64,000 nucleotides of DNA from an uncultured Saprospiraceae bacterium (GTDB lineage Bacteria > Bacteroidota > Bacteroidia > Chitinophagales > Saprospiraceae): NCBI GenBank assembly GCA_937950315.1, contig CALFDU010000105.1, positions 1 to 64,000 on the forward strand. The letters are read 5' to 3'. The notes under the pieces are model-generated. The model was not told the DNA's origin. It saw nothing but the letters and a program-made list of their open reading frames with translations, and made no database searches. Positions 1 through 8,587 of this stretch are shown here, one piece after another; positions within the stretch are counted from its first letter, which is position 1; each line of letters starts with the position of its first letter. Position numbers and translations under genes: made by a program.

Positions 1-521
1 ACATCAGCCTTGACTTTATTTCAGGTCTTGTTTACAAAGAAACAAACATCACCCAGCAAAGTTATTCTCCTCATCAGAATGGTTCTATGGGTTTCTTCAT
101 TGAATGCTTTGCTTTCTATTGGTTGAGAGAAGTAAATATAAAAAGCATTGAAATCCCGCTAGAGTTACGTTCAAATATTCAGTTGGGAAATTTTACATTT
201 TCCCCAATCTTAGGATTGGCTGTTGATGTACCAGTGAGCAGAACCCATCATTTGTTCTACCAAGAATTCAATGATGCAGGAATTACAAAGGGAGAATTTA
301 ATGAGACCGAAAAATTTGAATCACCTACCAAATTCAACTACAGTACCATTTCAAAATTGGAAGTTGCATACCAATTGGCCAACCAACACAAAATCAAATT
401 CGCAGCATTTTACAATATGTTTATCATCCATGCTTTGGATTATCAATTAAGCGACCGTGATGCAGTATCAACGAAGGGGTTTCAGATTGCCTACGAGATC
501 CCTTTAACCAACATTAAATAA
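1..521 (+). CDS. Outer-membrane beta-barrel-like protein, 5' truncated
   Basis: The reading frame is open from the left edge (first full codon at base 3) to a TAA at 519-521, so only the C-terminal 172 residues or so are present. They alternate polar and hydrophobic residues in short strands (for example GNFTFSPILGLAVDVPVS and KIKFAAFYNMF) and end in a strand-like segment, as in porin-family or PorT-like outer-membrane proteins of Bacteroidota. An internal ATG at base 87 gives a shorter frame, but the same kind of sequence continues upstream, so 87 is not the true start. The family assignment rests only on strand pattern. The N-terminus, with any signal peptide, lies outside the window. A terminator-like hairpin follows 190 bp downstream. 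Confidence 0.6.
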   Translation, partial: ISLDFISGLVYKETNITQQSYSPHQNGSMGFFIECFAFYWLREVNIKSIEIPLELRSNIQLGNFTFSPILGLAVDVPVSRTHHLFYQEFNDAGITKGEFNETEKFESPTKFNYSTISKLEVAYQLANQHKIKFAAFYNMFIIHALDYQLSDRDAVSTKGFQIAYEIPLTNIK

Positions 522-1027
522 GTGCAAAACTCGTAAAATATCTTACACTACTCGCAAGCGTATCATATTTCAACCAAATATTTAGCAGTCGGACGCAACG
601 TTTTACTTTCTAAAGACATACTACTATTAGAGAATATCATTTGATTGTTTTCAGATCATAATGACTATTAAAAAAGTCATAAATATTTAGTTGGTTTTTC
701 TATATATTAAAGCCTTGTCGAGAATCCTTGACAAGGCTTTTTTTATTATGCTTCCGCAAATGTTGCCAATCATCTTTACGACCATGCAAATAGAATCAAT
801 CATTACTGCTACTCCATCCATTGTGAATCGGAACAATCTATCCATCAATAAGTTATTATAATAAGCAGAATAGAAAATCTTACTAAAGACTAGTCCTGCA
901 AATGACTTTTTTATAGTATTTCTAAGCAATCTTTCATTTTTAGCTTGGTTTGATTTCAATAGACCATCTACATGTAATAAATTACTTGAACGATCTGGCA
1001 CATGGCTCCAGAAATAAAAATATAATT
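522..1027. other. 506-bp intergenic region holding a strong hairpin terminator
   Basis: No convincing gene was seen. A 104-codon GTG-start frame on the minus strand (687-1001) has no family resemblance, and its last codons run through the hairpin at 709-740, so I treat it as chance. The hairpin is too far (about 190 bp) from the stop at 521 to be an obvious terminator of that gene, which leaves room for a short independent transcript. No good TTG-N19/21-TAnnTTTG promoter is visible for the gene starting at 1028; the nearest resemblance is TAGCTTGG at 941-948. Confidence 0.5.
709..747 (+). terminator. Rho-independent terminator (orphan position)
   Basis: The stem GCCTTGTC (712-719) pairs with GACAAGGC (730-737) around a 10-nt loop. 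The flanking AAA and TTT extend the stem to 11 bp, and a run of seven T follows. The stem start GCCTTGTCGA is the same ten bases that begin the stem of the orphan terminator at 14279-14312. Confidence 0.75.
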
Positions 1028-1831
1028 ATGAAAACAATCTACACTTTGATCCTTTGCTTCTTCCTCTTTGGTCTTTATGCGCAGACAGCACCAGACTTTG
1101 ATGTTACTGACACACATGGAGAAGATCATTCCCTTTATGCGGATTATCTTGATCAAGGCAAAACAGTGGTTCTTGATTTATTTTTTGTTGACTGTCCACC
1201 TTGCAACGAACTTTCACCACTCCTTGAACCAGTCTACCAATCATGGGGAGCAGGCACGGCAGATGTTGAATTCATTTCATTAACAGCTGATCTAAATGAT
1301 ACCATTGCAAAGGTGCTAGCATTCGAAGAGTTACATGGTACAACCTGGCCAGCTGTGAGTGTTGAAGGTGGAGGACCCCCAGCACAACAACCATATACAA
1401 CAGGAGATTTTGGTGCCTTTTTTGGTTACCCTACATTGATCGTAATTTCTCCGGATGGTTCAGTTCAATTTAAAACATTTGGTATCATACCTGAAACGCC
1501 AGGTATTCTTGATGAAATGATCAGCAATACCGGAGCCGTAAAACCTCTTGTTGCTGTAAGCGATTTAGACAACGTGCAGTCATTTTCTTTCGCTCCTAAC
1601 CCTGTAAGCGAAACGGCGATATTGACCTTTGAACTTAATGAAGCTTCAGAAGCAAGCATTGATATATACAACAACACGGGACAGATAATAAGCCATCTAT
1701 TTTCTGGGACACTATCTTCAGGTGTCCAGAGTATTCAGCTTGATGCTTCTTCTCTTTCTAGTGGGGTTTATTTTGTGAGGGTCGCCATGAAAGATCAAGT
1801 GACGATGCAACAGTTTATCAGAGGAAACTAG
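1028..1831 (+). CDS. Secreted thioredoxin-like protein with T9SS sorting domain
   Basis: Encodes 267 residues from the ATG at 1028; an in-frame TTG at 950 is ignored because the signal peptide begins at MKTIYTLILCFFLFGLYAQ. Residues 22-175 form a TlpA/redoxin-like thioredoxin fold with a CPPC redox pair in DLFFVDCPPCNELSPL and a later GYPT segment (the cis-Pro region). Residues 185-267 are a typical T9SS type A C-terminal domain (FAPNPVSETAIL, then SSGVYFVRV). It is predicted to be exported by Sec, carried over the outer membrane by T9SS and to act on thiols or disulfides outside the cell. Substrate is unknown. CPPC rather than the CGPC of thioredoxin is common in TlpA-like proteins. It stands alone and converges with the LamG gene. 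Confidence 0.85.
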   Translation: MKTIYTLILCFFLFGLYAQTAPDFDVTDTHGEDHSLYADYLDQGKTVVLDLFFVDCPPCNELSPLLEPVYQSWGAGTADVEFISLTADLNDTIAKVLAFEELHGTTWPAVSVEGGGPPAQQPYTTGDFGAFFGYPTLIVISPDGSVQFKTFGIIPETPGILDEMISNTGAVKPLVAVSDLDNVQSFSFAPNPVSETAILTFELNEASEASIDIYNNTGQIISHLFSGTLSSGVQSIQLDASSLSSGVYFVRVAMKDQVTMQQFIRGN

Positions 1832-1879
1832 GATTTTTAGAATATGGGATTATCAGGAATTGTACAACCACCAAAATTT

Positions 1880-2863
1880 TTATTGGTCAGGAGTTAGGTA
1901 TAATTTTCTAGTGAATGCTTGGTCTTTGGCTTGAAGGATTACTATGTAAAGACCTTCCTCCAAATTGCCGAAATGGATTCTATTAGAAGTTGGGCTTGTG
2001 AATTCTTTTACTTTTCTTCCGGTCATGTCATGGAGTCGTATCGCATCAATGTCAAACGGAGATTCGTATTCAAAATAATGTTTCGCGGGATTGGGGAAAA
2101 TAGTTAGTGCCTCTTTGGAAATTAATTCATTGGTTGAGGTGCTTGTCTTTTGTTGGAATAAGATATTTACTTCTTCTGAGGTAAGTGCAATATCAAAGAG
2201 GCGTATTTCATCCATCAAGCCCTTTAAATAAATCGGATTAGGATCATACATGTCTGTTCCTATTGTCAACGGGAAAGGCCTTACAGAAATACCTGTCTCA
2301 TCAACATACGTCTCTTCACTATCAAGTTGGCCATTAATATATATTTTTTGAGAACCACCATTGTAGGTACTTACCACATGGTACCACTGCCCTGCTTCAA
2401 GCGAAGTATTGGAAGTAATGCATCGTTGACATAAGGTATTGCCATTTGGGCAGACATCTGGCTCCACACATGCCATCACTGAATTCAGATTAAATATCCA
2501 AGTCCCATATCTCGAATGTCCTCCAAACTCATCAGCACTTTGTTCTACCAAAGAATAAAAACTCCCCCCTTGTTGATCATCATGCTTGTACCACATACTA
2601 ATACTTACTTCATCCGATATTTCCAATAAACTATTATGAGATACTTCCAGAAAGTTATTTATACCTTCTAGCTCCAGCCCTTCGTTTACACAGCCTTCTA
2701 CAAACGAGGTTTGATGGTTGATGACTGTGTGATTGTTACCCGATAAATCCAACAATGAATTTCCATCAAAATTCAAATGAAGTACCAGGTTTTCTGTTGC
2801 AACATCTTGCGCCAACAATTCGAAACTACTTAATAGGAACAAAAACAGATACAATATTCTCAT
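1880..2863 (-). CDS. LamG-domain secreted protein, T9SS type A
   Basis: Encodes 327 residues. A signal peptide (MRILYLFLFLLSSFELLAQ) is followed by a LamG/concanavalin A-like jelly roll over about residues 25-230: LHLNFDGNSLLDLSGNNHTV, then the ISMWYK strand, the GQWYHVVSTYNGGSQKIYIN motif and a MDEIRLFDIALTSEEV ending, all typical of LamG-fold (Laminin_G_3) proteins. A T9SS type A domain closes the protein (LTIFPNPAKHYFEYES, then LEEGLYIVILQ). It probably binds carbohydrate or another surface ligand outside the cell; no catalytic module is present. It has its own leader of nearly 290 bp and no operon partner. The fold call is firm, the ligand is unknown. Confidence 0.85.
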   Translation of the reverse strand: MRILYLFLFLLSSFELLAQDVATENLVLHLNFDGNSLLDLSGNNHTVINHQTSFVEGCVNEGLELEGINNFLEVSHNSLLEISDEVSISMWYKHDDQQGGSFYSLVEQSADEFGGHSRYGTWIFNLNSVMACVEPDVCPNGNTLCQRCITSNTSLEAGQWYHVVSTYNGGSQKIYINGQLDSEETYVDETGISVRPFPLTIGTDMYDPNPIYLKGLMDEIRLFDIALTSEEVNILFQQKTSTSTNELISKEALTIFPNPAKHYFEYESPFDIDAIRLHDMTGRKVKEFTSPTSNRIHFGNLEEGLYIVILQAKDQAFTRKLYLTPDQ

Positions 2864-2954
2864 AAACTAGGTTAAAATGCGATGATGTTATGATACAAAT
2901 ATGAAATGAAAATAAATATTAATTGACCAAACTACAAGTTAAAGCTGTTCTTTG

Positions 2955-2964
2955 GTCATATGAC
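2955..2964. repeat. 10-bp perfect palindrome upstream of the LamG gene
   Basis: GTCATATGAC sits 92 bp before the LamG start codon in a 286-bp gap. It could be an operator, but a 10-bp palindrome is not rare in 64 kb, and no second copy was noticed. Confidence 0.25.
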
Positions 2965-3149
2965 ACACATATACGTCGCATATCCTTTAACAAACAATAC
3001 ATGCAGATGATGGATTGAATGCCAAACATGCATATACCATCGACCATCCTCAAGAAGACCCTAACTATGTAGAATCTACAACAACACATTTTATGATTGA
3101 GATATGCTGTCAGACAAAGCTTCTTGTCTTATTGTGTGTGAGCCTAAGT

Positions 3150-3686
3150 TCAATGATAATCCCTTTCCAAAATCCCCAAGTGGTGCCAAGTGTGTAGTAT
3201 ATTAAAATATGCCATTTCTCGAATGGTCAAATTCCCAACTACAGGATGAGGCAATACGTTTTTTGAAAGATGATGTTCTTTCCATCTATCAAATGCTTCT
3301 TTGAAATCTCGTTGCTCATCTCGAAAACGTTTGATGATTTCTTCTTTGCCAAATTTTCTTCCTTCCGCAGGAGAAAGCTCCCTCTTGGCAATCAGTTTTT
3401 CCTGACTTATCAATGTTTCCAATTCATTCTTCAATGCTTCATATGATTTCTCTTCGCGCTTGATCGTCCCAAATTTCATACGCAACAATATTCTTGGAAC
3501 CTTAAAACCACTACTCACCGCTTTTGTGGTTTTCACCAAATGAAAAACATGACCCGCAGCAGTCCACCTATCTTGATACCTGACCGAATTTAAATCATCC
3601 TCACTGCTAGATTCTACCCACGCAACTACTTTATCGAATACGTCATCGAGCCTAGCATAAATTTCCTTATTTGTTAAATGTTGCAT
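3150..3686 (-). CDS. DinB-like (DUF664/DinB_2-type) helical protein
   Basis: Encodes 178 residues from the ATG at 3686; a longer frame reaches 3743, but the added N-terminus looks non-conserved. The protein is all-helical with the DinB superfamily layout: an early helix, a His in the second helix (TAAGHVFHLVKTT) and a C-terminal HTWHHLGILER motif. These give the three His that hold a divalent metal in this fold. Members include bacillithiol-related transferases and many proteins of unknown role; no specific substrate can be read here. It is cytosolic, with no signal peptide. It is monocistronic, separated from the cyclase gene by about 210 bp with no clear promoter. Confidence 0.7.
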   Translation of the reverse strand: MQHLTNKEIYARLDDVFDKVVAWVESSSEDDLNSVRYQDRWTAAGHVFHLVKTTKAVSSGFKVPRILLRMKFGTIKREEKSYEALKNELETLISQEKLIAKRELSPAEGRKFGKEEIIKRFRDEQRDFKEAFDRWKEHHLSKNVLPHPVVGNLTIREMAYFNILHTWHHLGILERDYH

Positions 3687-3898
3687 TGTTTGTAAATGGT
3701 TTTTAGTCAACAAATTTTCTACGCTGACATCCAAATTAGTCAATGTATTGAATCCAAGTCTCGCGTTTTAAAAATCCAAAATACAGCGAAAATCGATTAT
3801 GGATATTTTTTAAATCAATCAAAATTGAATGTATAAAATCCTACTTCTTAACTTTCTTTACAAAGTAATAAATTTCTTTAGATGCAATGCAAAATGCA

Positions 3899-5740
3899 CT
3901 AAACGTCAGGAGAATTATTCTCCACAAAATACATTTTCATAGAGCCTTTGGATTTTACTTGTACCTCGCCTCGATATTCACAGTGATATTCATCCTTAAT
4001 TAATTCGTACGTATTCGCAGATACATTTATTTTTCCAGTTGCCGAACTTGATTCCATTCTAGCAGCGATATTTACAGCATCGCCCCAGATATCATAGGCA
4101 AATTTCTTAGTTCCAACAACCCCAGCAACGACAGGGCCGGTATTAATACCTAGTCTTATTTCGAGCCCTTCACGATCGAATGGATTATCGTGTTTTGCTT
4201 TTTCAACAAATGCGGAAATATCAAAAGCAGCTTGAATCATTTTAATTGCATGATTTGAAGTAGGAAAAGGAAGTCCACCTGCACACATATAAGAATCACC
4301 AATGGTCTTTATTTTTTCCAATCCATACTTGTTTATTATTTCGTCAAACATCGAATAATAAAAGTCAACTATTTCTACCAAACTTTCTGGAGAAAGGCCT
4401 TCAGAATATTTTGAAAATCCTATAAAATCGGTAAACATAACTGTGACAGACTCAAACCGTTGACCCTTCACTTTCCCATATATTTTTAGCTCGTTGGCAG
4501 TTTCTTCTGGTAAAATATTCAGAAGTAATTCTTCAGAACGCTGTTTTTCCTTACTAATAATTAGACTACTTTCTTGAATGATTTTGTTGCGCTTATATAA
4601 GCTTAGTGCCAAAAGCCCAAAAAGAATAAAACCAATAATTGCCGCAATGGCCATAATTTGTTGATTCTTCTTTTGTTGACTTAATAAATCAACTTCAATT
4701 TGCTTTTTAGAAAGTTCATAGTCCGTTCTAATGTTTGCGATTTCTTGGATCGAACTTAAATTATTTACGCTGTCTTTATAGGAAATATGTTTCTTTAAGT
4801 GATGCAAGGATTCATAGTGATTTCCAGATTTTTCTTGTAGCTCTGACAGTTTCAAAAAAGCCTTTCCTACTTCCTTTTTCAATCCATAGCGTTGCGCCAA
4901 ATCCAAACTTTGTTTAGCAAATTTTAAAGCAGCAACATTGTCTCCTTTTTCCAAATAAATATCTGACATATAAGTGAGGTAAACACAAATGGGATAAAAA
5001 TCACCATGCTTTTCTAGTAACTCAACAGCTCTGCTTATTTTTTCTTCAGCTATTTCATATTGCTCTTTCTTTGCATAGACCAACCCTACATTTCCCAAAC
5101 AATACGCTTCACCATCTTCTGAATTGATGGATTTGAAAATTTTCTCGGCTTCATTAAAATACAACAATGCAGAATCCTGTTTGCCATAATTAAAAAACTC
5201 ATCGCCAAGGTTCAGCAAGGCAGAAGCATGTCCTTGCTTATCATCTTCTTTCTTTAAAATATTGATGGCAATATGATAGCTTTCAACTGCTTTGGAATGA
5301 TTTTCTGTCAAGGAATAAACATCCGCAATAGCAACATTGATTAATCCTTGTTCGCGAGCCATATTGACTTGAGTCGCGATATTGGCTCCTTGGATGTAAT
5401 TTTCAAGAGCCTTGGAAAGATCTCCTTTTAATCTCAACGAATTCCCCTTTTGCAAGTATCCACTATAAGCATATTGGATGGAATCCAAATCCATTGCCCT
5501 TTGAATCAAAAGATCGCTATAAAATAATTTTCGCTCTGTATCCAAATGATTGTTCGCAATTTTTCTTAGCATATTTAATTCTTCCGAAGGAGCGAATGCT
5601 TCATTTTCATAAATGCTGGCTAAGCTATCTGCCAACTGCTGATTTTGTGCATTTGCTGAATGGCTAAAAAAGAACAATAGTAAAATCGCCCAAACCAAAG
5701 TTGGTTTCAATTCACACTCTTTTTCTTCTGATAATTTCAT
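3899..5740 (-). CDS. Class III adenylate cyclase with periplasmic TPR sensor
   Basis: Encodes 613 residues: signal-like hydrophobic segment near 15-32, a TPR array (about 90-320), a short coiled coil, one membrane helix around 357-378 (AIAAIIGFILFGLLALSLY) and a C-terminal class III nucleotide cyclase domain (about 415-605). The metal-binding Asp are D438 (MFTDFIGF) and D482 (TIGDSYM). K478 in IKTIGD and D550 in YDIWGD match the adenine-specifying pair, and N557/R561 in AVNIAARMES complete the site. So it should make cAMP rather than cGMP. The TPR part is probably periplasmic and senses protein or peptide ligands; class III cyclases work as dimers. It lies 26 bp after a small secreted protein gene and is probably co-transcribed with it. 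Confidence 0.9.
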   Translation of the reverse strand: MKLSEEKECELKPTLVWAILLLFFFSHSANAQNQQLADSLASIYENEAFAPSEELNMLRKIANNHLDTERKLFYSDLLIQRAMDLDSIQYAYSGYLQKGNSLRLKGDLSKALENYIQGANIATQVNMAREQGLINVAIADVYSLTENHSKAVESYHIAINILKKEDDKQGHASALLNLGDEFFNYGKQDSALLYFNEAEKIFKSINSEDGEAYCLGNVGLVYAKKEQYEIAEEKISRAVELLEKHGDFYPICVYLTYMSDIYLEKGDNVAALKFAKQSLDLAQRYGLKKEVGKAFLKLSELQEKSGNHYESLHHLKKHISYKDSVNNLSSIQEIANIRTDYELSKKQIEVDLLSQQKKNQQIMAIAAIIGFILFGLLALSLYKRNKIIQESSLIISKEKQRSEELLLNILPEETANELKIYGKVKGQRFESVTVMFTDFIGFSKYSEGLSPESLVEIVDFYYSMFDEIINKYGLEKIKTIGDSYMCAGGLPFPTSNHAIKMIQAAFDISAFVEKAKHDNPFDREGLEIRLGINTGPVVAGVVGTKKFAYDIWGDAVNIAARMESSSATGKINVSANTYELIKDEYHCEYRGEVQVKSKGSMKMYFVENNSPDV

Positions 5741-5766
5741 ATTCTAAGCGGGAGAATAACATTCAA

Positions 5767-6243
5767 TTAATTCCTTACTTGAATTTTTGGATCGATAACA
5801 AAAGTGCCTCTTCTTCTTGATCCATTACTCATTACCTTAAAGGTAATCGAGTACTTTTGAATTTCACCAGCTTCACCAGACATCACTCTTGCCATCACAA
5901 CTCCAGGCAATTGATTGTTATCCTTAATCGTATTTTGACCGAGAAGGTTTCTACCACTTTCATGGACGATAGAGGTAATCAAGACTTGATCGGTTTCTGG
6001 TGCATTGGTTGACACTGCATCCCAAATAATAAAATCACCAACCGAAGCTTCAATGGTATGGTCTTTATTTAGAATTCCTGCAGCCTGGCCAAAATCACAA
6101 CTCGCATCTACATTTTCTGATTGTAGAGTTGAAGTATTGACTTGCAGTGTCACTGAATGTGTACTAGTCTGAGCAGTAAGCTGATTGATGAAGGCTGAAA
6201 GTATTAGCAATAACACGATAGCCACTTGTGAGAATGGATTCAT
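5767..6243 (-). CDS. Small secreted protein of unknown function
   Basis: Encodes 158 residues with a clear Sec signal peptide (ending INQLTAQ) and no sorting domain, lipobox or membrane helix after it. The mature part is predicted beta-rich with two strand blocks (SVTLQVNTSTLQSENV and KYSITFKVMSNGSRRRGTFV), a single Cys and the motif GDFIIWDAVS. I do not recognise a family. It is first in a two-gene unit with the TPR adenylate cyclase (26 bp apart), so a role as ligand or accessory of the periplasmic TPR domain is a reasonable but untested guess. Confidence 0.6.
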   Translation of the reverse strand: MNPFSQVAIVLLLILSAFINQLTAQTSTHSVTLQVNTSTLQSENVDASCDFGQAAGILNKDHTIEASVGDFIIWDAVSTNAPETDQVLITSIVHESGRNLLGQNTIKDNNQLPGVVMARVMSGEAGEIQKYSITFKVMSNGSRRRGTFVIDPKIQVRN

Positions 6244-6616
6244 ATTTAGGGGTTAAATTTCTGTGACTTCTATTTAAAATTTGAAGCAACAGTTGGTTAT
6301 TTCAATAACAATCCACTAAATATCTCTTCCATAAATTAATCGAGAAAGAAAGGATATCAAAATGGAAAGTCTATATAATTATTGGGATGCCATTAATACC
6401 ATACTCCAATGAACCATAAATATAGTATATGATATTGAATATTTACTTTTTCTTTCGGCCATGTGCATAATTCCCAAGGGATCAATTCTAAATCAAAAAG
6501 AAGAAATCATGAATATTTTGTGATACTACTAAATTAAATCTCTTGAGCAAGTAAAAAATATAACGCTCTAGAACCGTAATTCGGACCATTGTAAAAAAAA
6601 ATTAATCCGTAGCCGC
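6244..6616. other. 373-bp AT-rich intergenic region
   Basis: Lies between the stop of the second transglutaminase-like gene and the start of the small secreted protein gene. No ORF, RNA gene or hairpin terminator was identified. One Crp-like half site, TGTGA (6263-6267), lies 20 bp before the start codon at 6243, but no matching second half follows. Confidence 0.4.
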
Positions 6617-8587
6617 TTAGTTTTTAGTCAATACAATCTTCTCTTTGTGTTTCTGCTCAATCAGATCGTAGAATTGTTTTACTCCTTGGTATTGTTCAGG
6701 AAGAATAATATCATTGTTTACGATAAGGGTCATAGAAATTACAACAGCGTCATTTTGTTCTTTACAATCATAGATGAATTTCCCATCCGAGTTCCCCATC
6801 TTAACTACCATAGCCTCAGGCAATGACTCCACAACATATCCTTTTGGAATTTTAATTTGATGAGATCTTACAAAATTTAATTTATAGGAATAGAAAATGG
6901 GGTAATCACGCTTTTCTTCGGTAAACGGATTTTCATCATAACTAGAATCAAGACAGGCATCAATAAAAATTTTATCTTCAATTACTCTCACTTGCTCGTA
7001 CAACTTCTCTTCTAATTCATAAGTAATAGGTTTATAAATATCATCTTCATTATCTATACTGATTGTGATTGTAACATTTTCCTTCGCATCTGTATCGACA
7101 TCATTAATTCCATCTTTCTTTTCAATGTCTGTAGCTAAGGATTCTCTTTTTAAAATGGCAGCATAATCTGAATACCGGTATTTACCTCCTCCGATCAAAA
7201 CCTCTTCTTCAACATTCACATCGTAATTGATCATATTAATCACTTTGTAAGTATTGGGATTTCTGTAATATTTTATCTCTCCACCGGTTTCATCAATGGC
7301 CATATAATTGATGGTATTGGCACGAGTGGGTAGATTTCCCATTGGAACTTTTTTACTGGTTGCATCAAGTAATAATACTTCATCACCAATAGTCACCTCT
7401 GCAACCACATAATCAAACTCCGTCAATGTAGGATATGTTTCATTGAGTATTCCCCTACTTCTTGTTTTAAGGAGTGCTGGCTTTACATCATGTCCTGCTT
7501 TTAATAATAAATTGATAAGTAACAAATTAATTTCGGCTATATCTCCTTCCTTATCATCTACAACTTTCCTAAGATTAAATGCATAAAGTCCTTTATAGCC
7601 AGTCCAGTTGTAGGTGTTGCGAACATAATCATAAAGATATTTGACTTGATCTTTACCTTCTAGTTTCTTGGCATTGATTACTTGCAAATCCAGAGATTTA
7701 TATTTTTTGGTGAGCGCAGGACCAAATGAGGAATTGACAAAATGATCACGTGCTATTTCATCCCATGATGAAGAATAAAGTTCTTCGCGGCCTTCACTCC
7801 ATTTCACTCTACTAATTTCATACTTTAGGCTGGTTCGATAATCGTCTATACTCAAAACATAGTCATCATCTTTCAACGAAGGAATATCTTTGGCCCAAAA
7901 AGTATACTTAACGCCAGAAAACATATTGGTATTAAAAAGTTCTTGCTCTCTTTCCAAGGGCACAAAACCTGTAGGTATTGGAGTCATGTCAAAATAATCT
8001 GGCACTTTAATGATCATTTCTGAATACAACACAGGCACTTCCTTCTGAAAAAACCACCTCTCAATAGAGCGTGTAGATGGCATAGACAACTTATATGTCA
8101 CATCGATGATGGTTCCTTCCTTTACGTTGGGCATGGCAAATTTTGTACGTATATAATCCTCGGAACTTTCCTCTCTAAATATCTGCTCCTTATCTAGCTT
8201 TGTTTCTACAACTTTTCCATCAACCAAATTATAACTGAATCCCTTGACGCCACTGACCCTTTCTTTATATTTTGCTTGATTTTTTTCACCAATATCAAAA
8301 TTACCGTATTTCATCCCACTCGCGGACAAGACTTTGATCCGATCATGAATGAAATAATTGACAAACATATTGTCACCTCTCACGGTATATTCAACTTCCT
8401 CATTGTGCAATAAATAAACTACACTTGCTGCAGAATCTTTTTCCGGCAATTCTACCTCGAAGTCTTCAGCTTTAACATCACCAAATTTTTGCCCCAATAG
8501 CTCTACACTTCCTAACAAAAAAAGCAATTGAAGTATAAAAATATAGATAGCCTTTGCGGCATTATTTTTTAAGGATAAGTTGTACAT
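6617..8587 (-). CDS. DUF3857/transglutaminase-like protein, catalytic residues lost
   Basis: Encodes 656 residues with a signal peptide, an N-terminal DUF3857-like region (about 50-260), a transglutaminase-like core (about 305-415) and a beta-rich C-terminal part. The core aligns without gaps around the catalytic motifs with the upstream paralogue, but the nucleophile position of GDCKALS is GDIAEIN here (I350). The His position is Tyr (FDYVVAEV, Y393), and only the Asp (LLLDATS, D408) remains. It should therefore be non-catalytic, perhaps a binding partner or regulator of its active neighbour. The frame overlaps the end of the upstream gene by 26 bp, so translation is probably coupled. The protein is otherwise intact, so this is not simple decay. 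Confidence 0.85.
   Translation of the reverse strand: MYNLSLKNNAAKAIYIFILQLLFLLGSVELLGQKFGDVKAEDFEVELPEKDSAASVVYLLHNEEVEYTVRGDNMFVNYFIHDRIKVLSASGMKYGNFDIGEKNQAKYKERVSGVKGFSYNLVDGKVVETKLDKEQIFREESSEDYIRTKFAMPNVKEGTIIDVTYKLSMPSTRSIERWFFQKEVPVLYSEMIIKVPDYFDMTPIPTGFVPLEREQELFNTNMFSGVKYTFWAKDIPSLKDDDYVLSIDDYRTSLKYEISRVKWSEGREELYSSSWDEIARDHFVNSSFGPALTKKYKSLDLQVINAKKLEGKDQVKYLYDYVRNTYNWTGYKGLYAFNLRKVVDDKEGDIAEINLLLINLLLKAGHDVKPALLKTRSRGILNETYPTLTEFDYVVAEVTIGDEVLLLDATSKKVPMGNLPTRANTINYMAIDETGGEIKYYRNPNTYKVINMINYDVNVEEEVLIGGGKYRYSDYAAILKRESLATDIEKKDGINDVDTDAKENVTITISIDNEDDIYKPITYELEEKLYEQVRVIEDKIFIDACLDSSYDENPFTEEKRDYPIFYSYKLNFVRSHQIKIPKGYVVESLPEAMVVKMGNSDGKFIYDCKEQNDAVVISMTLIVNNDIILPEQYQGVKQFYDLIEQKHKEKIVLTKN

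Noticed and set aside
687-1001. 104-codon minus-strand frame in the gap after the first gene
   Set aside because: GTG start, no family features, and its last codons pass through the terminator hairpin at 709-740.
3015-3197. 60-codon plus-strand frame
   Set aside because: Overlaps the end of the DinB-like gene and shows no protein features.
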